From: Chitinophagales bacterium
GTDB taxonomy: Bacteria > Bacteroidota > Bacteroidia > Chitinophagales > UBA2359
Direction: 5' to 3'
NCBI GenBank assembly: GCA_020631035.1
Contig: JAHDIA010000175.1
Coordinates: 1 to 10,130 of the forward strand
DNA: 10,130 bases
The translations under genes and the position numbers were made by a program. Positions 1 through 6,014 of this stretch are shown piece by piece. The notes under the pieces were generated by a model. That model worked only from the letters and a program-made list of their open reading frames with translations, had not been told where the DNA came from and ran no database searches. Every line of letters starts with the position of its first letter. Position 1 is the first letter of the stretch.

Positions 1-2784
1 ATACCATTCGCCATCACTATACTGTCGGTCTATCTGCCACGAAGTCTGAAAGGCAAATCGACTCAGTAGTTTTTTATAGCCTTTTTTGTTAAACCATATT
101 GCTTTGGGGTTCAAATTGAAAGTTTGATTAAATTGTACACGACTGGTTTGTAAATACTCATTGCTTGGAACAACAACTCTAACATAGCGAATGGAGTCTT
201 CTAAATTGTTTTCGGTAGCCAATTCAAACTCATTGTTCTCTTGTATGCCGTTCATATTGTTGTCTTTCCAGATAAAATCGCCCAAATTGGCTTGAACAGG
301 TGTGTAAATATACTCAAGTTTTTGTTGTTGCCCCGAACTGACCTCGTAGCGACTGGCAGAAGTTAGTAAGCCTTTTCCTACACTAAAATTGTATTGAATG
401 TCGCCTAAAAAGTTCGCTTCGTTTCTTAACTCAGGAGCGAGAAGGCTGTCAACGGTTAAGGTTCGATAACTTAAATTCCAAGCGAGTTGGCTTTGGGGAT
501 TTCCAGTCAATGCACCAGAAAAACTAAATTGATTGGCATCAGTGGATCTTTGAAAATCTGTGTTTACGGCTTTGTAGTCATAACGTTTTAGATATTGGAA
601 ATGCATCTGTGTTTTGGCATTGCTGGGACTTTTGAGATAGAAAGTGAATTCGTCAAAGTAAAAGCTTTTGTCTTTTAAAACTTCTTGATTATTAGCTTGA
701 ATGCTGTTTTTTTCCTGTAACCACTTGGTGCCAGCCGTCCAGTTTTTTAATTTGGAAAACTGCTTGGAGAAATGTAGTTCTGGGCGCAAAAAAGTGGTGC
801 TTTCTTCAAGGGAATTGCTGTTGAGTAAATTTATTTTCCAATCCAATAAATATCCATTTTTGACAAGGGATTGCCAAACAACATGTTTCAGTCCTGTATA
901 ATTATTGGCTTGGTTTAACCAGCTAAAATCGTAGCCCAAACGCATCCATTTTTTAAATTTTAAAGTCGTGCCTACATTTGCCAATTGTTGTTGCAAGGTA
1001 TCTATATTGCTTGTTTGATTCAAATTCCAATCTCGGTTAAATTCAATGTTGCGGTAGTTCTCAATAAAGCGGTAGTTTTTGTGTCGAAACTCATAGTTGG
1101 CATAAGAATCTGATACCCAGTTTTCGCTGATCTTTTGTTCGTGATTTCCATATACATAAATGGCGGGTCCCACATTGTCTCCATTGCCCAAAGATGAAAA
1201 AGTATTGAGGTCATTGTTGCTCATAGAAAATTCTGCTCCAATAAGGGATGCTTCATTGGCTTGATAGCTAGCTTTGAGGCTATACAATTGTTTTTTGACA
1301 GGGCTAATGAGTCGAATAAGGGGTTCATAAGAGCCTTGTGGAATGCCTCCTTCTGTATAGCCTTTCCATTCATACACCCGACCATTTGCTGTAGTATTGG
1401 CAAGCTGATAACGACCATTGCCCAAACCAACATCGGTAAAGCTCAGTGCATAAATAGCCGTTTCGGGATTGGTAGAATAAGTGAAAATGCTATCAACTTG
1501 ACCATTAATGATGGTATCGGTCAGACTGTACAAAATACGATCAGTACTGTGGAGCACTTGACTTATCCCAGGCTGAAAAAAGCCATTAGGGGCATCGCCA
1601 CTCTCTGCTAAAAAACGTTTTTGAGAATCATTCAAGTCCTGTAAGCCTGCTTGGTTTTTGGCATCTTGTTCAGAATACAAATTGAACTCCACATCCCATT
1701 TATCTGATTTGTAATGTGATTGCGTATGGAGCATAGAGCGCAAAAAATACCGTTGAGCATACTCAAATTCAATCACAATGCGCTTGTCCTTAGTAATGAG
1801 TTGTTGTGGGGTAAAATACAATTCCCCCAAATTGTAGTCAATCACATAATCGTTATTGGCGCCACGTACCAACAATTTACCATCTATGTACACCCGTTCT
1901 GTACCAGATAATACAATGATAAAGGTTTCCCCATCGGCTCCAAGCAATTTGTAAGGGCCTTGATTGCCTTCGTCCCCTACAAAACTCATTCTTTGGTAGC
2001 GGCCTCTAGCAATGGCAGCACTAAAAGCATTTTTTAAAAGACCATTTTCACCAATATCATAGTAATTTTCGTAATTGACCCCTTGCAGCTTCTTACTAAA
2101 GCGCAAAAAATGGCTATTTTGACTATTGATTTGGTAATCCCCTACAATGAGTTTGTGATTGTTTTTTTTGAGTTGGATAAAGATATTGTCAAATTCTTGC
2201 AATTGTTGCGTATTGCCTTGGGTTTGAAAAGGAATATTGTTGTCACTTACAGAACCCAAGACTTCAATATCGCCCGCAAGTGTTCCTCCAAATTGTAAAT
2301 TAAAGGAAGAATTGACGGACATATCTTGGTTATTTCCCACCGAAATGCCCCTAGAAAAACTACCATTGTAATCCATACCATCAGCCTCGAAAATATTTTC
2401 AACGGAGGGCTTAATTTTGTATTGAATGGGAGCACCTTTTCTCGAACCTATTTCGTCAAGCTTTTTATGACTGTATTGTTCGTCTAATTTGAAGGGAAAA
2501 GTACGGTATTTAACAAAAAATGAATCCATTACAGGACGTGCCAACCAAACCAATTCTGCTTTGACATAGTCTACAACATAGCTCATACTGTCAATAGGCA
2601 GACCATTTGGGGACTTGTAGACTGTGAGCGAACCTGGTACCAGAGAAAGCGTATCTAATTGAACACTATCCGTTTGCAGAGGTAAATATTGTTGTTGTAA
2701 ATTGGAAGATGCCTCTTGTGCAACAGACATTTGCGTGAAAACAAGCAAAAATAAAAGAATCAGGTATGTAAATAGTTGCCGCAA
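1..2784 (-). CDS. Large outer-membrane beta-barrel-like protein, C-terminus cut by window edge
   Basis: An uninterrupted minus-strand frame of 928 codons runs off the left edge, so the C-terminus is missing. Upstream in frame there is a TAA and no ATG. The first suitable start is TTG at 2784-2782, which gives a good signal peptide (LRQLFTYLILLFLLVF, then cleavage after SVAQ near residue 23); the ATG at codon 19 would destroy it. Residues about 140-235 read GSFSRGISVGNNQD, NTQQLQEFDNIFIQL and KLIVGDYQI. Residues about 280-340 read YKLLGADGETFIIVLSG, ERVYIDGKLLVRG and DYVIDYNLGELYF. Near residue 831 there is a GDFIWKDNNMNGIQ loop followed by NEFE, resembling a calcium-binding loop. From memory, these are hallmarks of large uncharacterised Bacteroidota outer-membrane proteins, some resembling parts of the gliding/T9SS protein SprA. 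The rest is rich in alternating polar and aromatic strands with few cysteines, as expected of a barrel or beta-helix. Function is unknown; a direct SprA assignment is not justified. The gene is divergent from the lysyl oxidase operon. Confidence 0.85.
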   Translation of the reverse strand, partial: MRQLFTYLILLFLLVFTQMSVAQEASSNLQQQYLPLQTDSVQLDTLSLVPGSLTVYKSPNGLPIDSMSYVVDYVKAELVWLARPVMDSFFVKYRTFPFKLDEQYSHKKLDEIGSRKGAPIQYKIKPSVENIFEADGMDYNGSFSRGISVGNNQDMSVNSSFNLQFGGTLAGDIEVLGSVSDNNIPFQTQGNTQQLQEFDNIFIQLKKNNHKLIVGDYQINSQNSHFLRFSKKLQGVNYENYYDIGENGLLKNAFSAAIARGRYQRMSFVGDEGNQGPYKLLGADGETFIIVLSGTERVYIDGKLLVRGANNDYVIDYNLGELYFTPQQLITKDKRIVIEFEYAQRYFLRSMLHTQSHYKSDKWDVEFNLYSEQDAKNQAGLQDLNDSQKRFLAESGDAPNGFFQPGISQVLHSTDRILYSLTDTIINGQVDSIFTYSTNPETAIYALSFTDVGLGNGRYQLANTTANGRVYEWKGYTEGGIPQGSYEPLIRLISPVKKQLYSLKASYQANEASLIGAEFSMSNNDLNTFSSLGNGDNVGPAIYVYGNHEQKISENWVSDSYANYEFRHKNYRFIENYRNIEFNRDWNLNQTSNIDTLQQQLANVGTTLKFKKWMRLGYDFSWLNQANNYTGLKHVVWQSLVKNGYLLDWKINLLNSNSLEESTTFLRPELHFSKQFSKLKNWTAGTKWLQEKNSIQANNQEVLKDKSFYFDEFTFYLKSPSNAKTQMHFQYLKRYDYKAVNTDFQRSTDANQFSFSGALTGNPQSQLAWNLSYRTLTVDSLLAPELRNEANFLGDIQYNFSVGKGLLTSASRYEVSSGQQQKLEYIYTPVQANLGDFIWKDNNMNGIQENNEFELATENNLEDSIRYVRVVVPSNEYLQTSRVQFNQTFNLNPKAIWFNKKGYKKLLSRFAFQTSWQIDRQYSDGEWY

Positions 2785-2940
2785 GAAACTTGTTTGGGTT
2801 ATCTTTGTTTAAGGTAATAAAACGTCTCTTTTCAAAGACAATTTTGTTTGATGAGCTGTTTTTATTTTTTATGTGCAACGTATGTCTTTCATGGCTGCGT
2901 TCAATCTGGTTAGCCAACGCATGTTTGGGGCTGCGTACCA

Positions 2941-3000
2941 AGGTGCATCCACCCGCTCGTCCGACGCTTCACCCCGCCTTCGGCACCCTCAAAAGGGGAA
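2941..3000. repeat. GC-rich intergenic patch, probable dispersed repeat
   Basis: A sudden GC-rich patch in an AT-rich intergenic region, with a small hairpin (GCC-TTC-GGC near 2976-2984) and a CCCC...GGGG pair around it. It runs straight into the 7-base tandem repeat. From memory, similar 'ACCCCGCCTTCGGCACCCTC' stretches recur between genes in other Bacteroidota, but only one copy lies in this window, so its repeat nature cannot be shown here. Confidence 0.35.
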
Positions 3001-3002
3001 TT

Positions 3003-3037
3003 ATTGTGAGTTGCAAATTGTGAATTATAAATTGGAT
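3003..3037. repeat. Degenerate 7-base tandem repeat, left copy (5 units)
   Basis: Five consecutive heptamers, ATTGTGA, GTTGCAA, ATTGTGA, ATTATAA and ATTGGAT, fit a loose RTTRTRA consensus. The same heptamer array occurs at 8487-8528 on the far side of the lysyl oxidase pair, in the same orientation. Non-coding; function unknown. Confidence 0.7.
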
Positions 3038-3045
3038 GCACATCT

Positions 3046-3084
3046 CCATAGAGAAAATTCACGAATTTTCTCCACAAATGGGCG
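3046..3084. repeat. Palindromic intergenic repeat, copy 1
   Basis: First of three copies of a ~40-base repeat. Its core is a perfect inverted repeat, GAGAAAATTC (3051-3060), AC, GAATTTTCTC (3063-3072), preceded by CCATA and followed by CACAAA and a GGGCG end. Copy 1 is one base shorter than the others in the tail. A transcript of either strand would fold into a 10-bp stem with a very tight loop. Confidence 0.9.
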
Positions 3085-3121
3085 TGATTGAACACAAAAT
3101 GGGCGAAAAAACGAATGAAAA

Positions 3122-3161
3122 CCATAGAGAAAATTCACGAATTTTCTCCACAAAACGGGCG
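3122..3161. repeat. Palindromic intergenic repeat, copy 2
   Basis: Second copy, starting exactly 76 bases after copy 1. The inverted repeat GAGAAAATTC (3127-3136), AC, GAATTTTCTC (3139-3148) is identical to copy 1, and the tail is CACAAAACGGGCG. Confidence 0.9.
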
Positions 3162-3197
3162 GAATTGCACCCAAACTGGTCAAAAGATGATGGCATT

Positions 3198-3237
3198 CCG
3201 TAGAGAAAATTTGGGAATTTTCTCCACAAAACGGGCG
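3198..3237. repeat. Palindromic intergenic repeat, copy 3 (diverged loop)
   Basis: Third copy, again exactly 76 bases after the previous one. The arms are GAGAAAATT (3203-3211) and AATTTTCTC (3216-3224) with a TGGG loop, so the core has changed while the pairing is kept. The tail CACAAAACGGGCG is identical to copy 2. Change in the loop with conserved arms suggests that pairing, not exact sequence, is maintained, although one example is weak evidence. Confidence 0.88.
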
Positions 3238-3277
3238 AAAAACAGAACCGACGCAGAAGAAACAGAACCGATGCCTA

Positions 3278-3357
3278 CGCCCGATAGTAGCGGATACCCC
3301 ACACCCCCAATTTAATTGGGGGGAGGAGTAGCAGCGGAAAGTCCCGATGCATCGGGA
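3278..3357 (+). repeat. Two-block dispersed intergenic element, left copy
   Basis: Block A (3278-3303, starting CGCCCGATAGTAGCGG) matches the reverse complement of 8759-8784 at 24 of 26 bases. Block B (3323-3338, GAGGAGTAGCAGCGGA) matches the reverse complement of 8661-8676 at 14 of 16. Between the blocks here lies only a 19-base hairpin, CCCCCAATT (3304-3312), T, AATTGGGGG (3314-3322). After block B comes a perfect 16-base palindrome TCCCGATGCATCGGGA (3342-3357). It ends 55 bases before the lysyl oxidase operon. Non-coding; looks like a dispersed genomic repeat rather than a dedicated operator. Confidence 0.75.
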
Positions 3358-3412
3358 AAGGTTTGAAAAAGCAACATTCCGTCCCATAAAAGAAAAAAAG
3401 AAATAAATCTGA

Positions 3413-5995
3413 ATGATTGATATGGATAAATACGACAACTGCTTAATACGAATGAGTGTATTACTGATATGGATGTGTGTGGGAGTGCCAAGCATTGCCC
3501 AGCAAGATTGTGAAGCAGACGAAGTGGAGGTAATAGTCGAATTCATTACCGACTCCTATCCAGAAGAAAATAGATGGATTTTGTCGAATATAGGTGGCAC
3601 CGTTATTTTTGAGAGAGATTTTAGCGAGGATACCTTGTACAATGTAACGGTCACCAATGCTTTGCAAAACGACACCTTATTTCTAGAAATACTGACCCCA
3701 GAATTGGTAGGCGATACCCTACGCAGAGGCGACACCTTTGTAGATACTTTTTGTGTTCACCAAGACAGCTGCTTACAGTTTCAAATTTTTGATGCGTTCC
3801 AAGATGGCATTTGTTGTGCCTTTGGAATAGGAGCTTACAATTTGTATTATGATGGCGAATTGGTTAGAACAGGTGGGGATTTTACCACCCAAGAAAAAGC
3901 TATTTTTGGATGTGGACTAGGAACAGACTGTAGCTCGGCAATAGAAATTGTACCAGGAGATTATGAAGCAGACATCAGCGTTTTTGATGCATGGTATTAT
4001 TTTAAACCCGAAAGTTCTGGTTTGTATGAGATTTCGACTTGCAACAGCAGTTGCGATACCAAACTGTGGGTATATGAACAATGTTTGGGCTTGGTATGGG
4101 ACAACAATATCACAGGTTCTATAGCCTTTGCAGTCGATGGTTGTGAAGACAATGAAGACATAGCCTTGATCTCTTTGGGAATGAGTAGCGAGAGAGAATA
4201 CTACATCAGAATAGGAGACGATTTTGATGGATGTAAGAATGATACTGTGCAATGGACCTTTGGTTTCTTGGGAGAAATTGAAGGTTGTCTGGATTCTTTG
4301 GCATGTAATTTTGATCCTTCGGCAAGCATAGCCGATACTTGTTTGTACCCAGGTAGCCCAGACTGTCCTGCGGGGCCCGATTTGATTGTTTATGAAGAAC
4401 GCATCAAAGAAGAAATATATGTGGTCATTGAAGGAGAAGACGATTTTAGCAAATTTGATTGCTTGATCGAAGAAGGTTGTATGACGGGTTATGGTGAGCG
4501 TCAATTGTTGAAGTTCAATACAAGAATTGGCAACATTGGAGATGTGGATTATTATATTGGAAAGACACCACCCAAACAAAGTGATGTCAGTCTACCTTGG
4601 GAATATGCCCCTTGCCACAACCACATTCACTACCAAGGCTTTGCCGAATATTTGTTGTACGATGCCAACAATATGCCAGTGAATGATGCAACAGGTAAGG
4701 TTGGTTTTTGTGTGGAGGATTCTAATTGTTCGGGCAACTTGGAAAAATTTACTTGTGGCAATCAAGGAATTTCAGCACATTGTTACGATGAATATCCTGC
4801 TGAAAATGGTAGCAGTCAATGGGACTGTCAATGGGTAGATGTAACGGACTTGGAGGAAGGAATTTATACTTTGGTTGTACGTGCCAATTGGAACAAAGCC
4901 CCAGATGCAACAGGAAGAGTCGAAACCAATTACTACAACAATTGGGCACAAGTTTGCATCAATTTAGCCAAGAATGATACGGGGAAATTTGAAGTGACAG
5001 TGGTGGACGAATGTGAACCGTATATAGATTGTAATGGGGAGATTTACGGTCCTGCAGTGGTAGATTGTGAGGGGCAATGCGATGGTGGCGCACTAAAAGG
5101 GGACATCAGTAAAAACCAAATGAGAGACGAAGTCGATGTCGAATTGTACCTCAACAACATCTTGACCAATGCTGATATGCTAAACGATTGCAACGACCTC
5201 AACCAAGATGAAAAGATTGATGTCTCGGACTTAGTGTTGTTGACCAATTGTATCTTACAGACTGATAGCGTCATAAGCACCAGCGATGATTGGTGTGTGT
5301 TTCCTTTTTCCATTAACAACCCCAACGACACCCTTGTAGTGAGTTTGGGTAGGCTGGCACAAGACAGCTCGTTTGTAGAACTAGATATGACAATTCCCAC
5401 CAATGGCGTTTTGGGCTTTCAATTTGAAATGGAAGGACCAAGCATTGATAGTGTAATGTATTTGGGAGACAAAAACCTGAGAGTAGAGGAAGTTGATGGA
5501 CACATAATTGGATTGATTGTGGACAATCAAGAAATGGAAAAAATAACAGAGTATACACCAGTTCTAAGAGTATACTATGATACACTCAATGAGATGGATA
5601 CTGTTTGTATCAAGGAAGTAAGAGGGGCAATGAACAGTTTGCGAGAATCCATAGTGATGGCAATAGACACTGCTTGTAGAATAGTAGAAATACCAGTGGA
5701 TACTATGCCTATTGATACTACTGACACCATAATTGATGCCATTGAAGATATATACAGAGACTTTTTGAGCATCTATCCCAATCCTTTTAAAGAAGTCACC
5801 AATTTTGACTTTGGTGAAGTACAGTCTAAAGTAAGCTTAATCATTACAGATCAAACAGGTAAGACATTAAGGCGAGAAGAATTAACCAATGTCAAAAACT
5901 ATCAACTAAAACGTAAAGAATTGAGCAATGGAGTCTATTACTACACAATAATTGCAGAGAATTTCCAGAAAAGTGGAAAATTAGTCATATTTTGA
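3413..5995 (+). CDS. Secreted lysyl oxidase-domain protein with T9SS sorting domain (first paralogue)
   Basis: 860 residues. A signal peptide is probably cleaved after VPSIAQ (residue 30). ATG at 3413 is used; ATGs at 3422 and 3452 also give signal peptides, the last lacking a basic n-region. Residues ~33-168 form a Cys-containing beta module (ITDSYP, DAFQDGICC) and ~172-285 a second one (DAWYYFKPESSGLYEISTC, YYIRIGDD), followed by GCLDSLACNFDP (291-302). Residues ~321-530 form a lysyl oxidase domain: LLKFNTRIGNIG, WEYAPCHNHIHY with copper-ligand histidines 402, 404 and 406, GKVGFCVEDSNC with Lys429, and QGISAHCYDEY with Tyr461, aligning to human Lys320 and Tyr355 that form the LTQ cofactor. 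DCQWVDVTDLEEGIYTLVV also matches the family. Then come a dockerin-like segment (563-615, DLNQDEKIDVSDL), a possible cohesin-like domain (~625-760), an Asp/Thr linker and a T9SS type A sorting domain (784-860, IYPNPF, SNGVYYY, GKLVIF). Expected activity is copper-dependent oxidation of lysine amines outside the cell; the natural substrate is unknown. Confidence 0.92.
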   Translation: MIDMDKYDNCLIRMSVLLIWMCVGVPSIAQQDCEADEVEVIVEFITDSYPEENRWILSNIGGTVIFERDFSEDTLYNVTVTNALQNDTLFLEILTPELVGDTLRRGDTFVDTFCVHQDSCLQFQIFDAFQDGICCAFGIGAYNLYYDGELVRTGGDFTTQEKAIFGCGLGTDCSSAIEIVPGDYEADISVFDAWYYFKPESSGLYEISTCNSSCDTKLWVYEQCLGLVWDNNITGSIAFAVDGCEDNEDIALISLGMSSEREYYIRIGDDFDGCKNDTVQWTFGFLGEIEGCLDSLACNFDPSASIADTCLYPGSPDCPAGPDLIVYEERIKEEIYVVIEGEDDFSKFDCLIEEGCMTGYGERQLLKFNTRIGNIGDVDYYIGKTPPKQSDVSLPWEYAPCHNHIHYQGFAEYLLYDANNMPVNDATGKVGFCVEDSNCSGNLEKFTCGNQGISAHCYDEYPAENGSSQWDCQWVDVTDLEEGIYTLVVRANWNKAPDATGRVETNYYNNWAQVCINLAKNDTGKFEVTVVDECEPYIDCNGEIYGPAVVDCEGQCDGGALKGDISKNQMRDEVDVELYLNNILTNADMLNDCNDLNQDEKIDVSDLVLLTNCILQTDSVISTSDDWCVFPFSINNPNDTLVVSLGRLAQDSSFVELDMTIPTNGVLGFQFEMEGPSIDSVMYLGDKNLRVEEVDGHIIGLIVDNQEMEKITEYTPVLRVYYDTLNEMDTVCIKEVRGAMNSLRESIVMAIDTACRIVEIPVDTMPIDTTDTIIDAIEDIYRDFLSIYPNPFKEVTNFDFGEVQSKVSLIITDQTGKTLRREELTNVKNYQLKRKELSNGVYYYTIIAENFQKSGKLVIF

Positions 5996-6014
5996 CCTCA
6001 CAATAGATACTGAT

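Larger units (their letters stand above)
2785..3412. other. Repeat-rich divergent intergenic region (628 bp)
   Basis: This stretch separates the minus-strand outer-membrane gene from the plus-strand lysyl oxidase operon, so it must hold both promoters. I see no credible gene. The first ~100 bases (2785-2890) are AT-rich. The rest is, in order: a GC-rich patch, a 7-base tandem repeat, three palindromic repeats with a 76-base period, a short 20-base-period duplication (AACAGAACCGAYGC at 3241-3254 and 3261-3274), and a two-block element with hairpins. I found no convincing pair of Bacteroidota promoter boxes (TTTG about 20 bases before TAnnTTTG) for either gene. The last 30 bases before 3413 are A-rich, typical of leaders in this phylum. 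Confidence 0.7.

Noticed and set aside
1261..1611. 116-residue plus-strand frame and other short frames within 1-2784
   Set aside because: They are shadows of the 928-codon minus-strand frame, which is open throughout and has a signal peptide and family motifs.
2833..2840. Minus-strand TGTCTTTG as a -7 box for the outer-membrane protein gene
   Set aside because: It matches 7 of 8 positions, but the invariant A is missing and no upstream TTTG box is found at the right distance.
2790..3125. Several short frames (71-77 residues, both strands) in the intergenic region
   Set aside because: They consist of translated GC-rich patch, heptamer and palindromic repeat, show no domain or signal features, and overlap each other.
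3046..3237. CRISPR array (about 40-base repeats, 36-37-base spacers, three copies)
   Set aside because: The dimensions fit, but the intervening segments resemble each other, the repeats are almost fully palindromic and end unevenly, only three copies exist, and no cas gene or leader is present. A diverged tandem 76-base duplication explains it better.
3025..3546. 173-residue minus-strand reading frame overlapping the first oxidase gene
   Set aside because: It is the translation of the palindromic repeats plus antisense of the oxidase start. Because 76 is not a multiple of 3, the three copies read in three different frames (GENSQIFST, WRKFVNFLYG, VEKIREFSLW), which argues against coding selection.
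3917..4579. 220-residue minus-strand reading frame
   Set aside because: Fully antisense to the first lysyl oxidase gene, whose plus-strand frame has clear domains; it has no recognisable features of its own.
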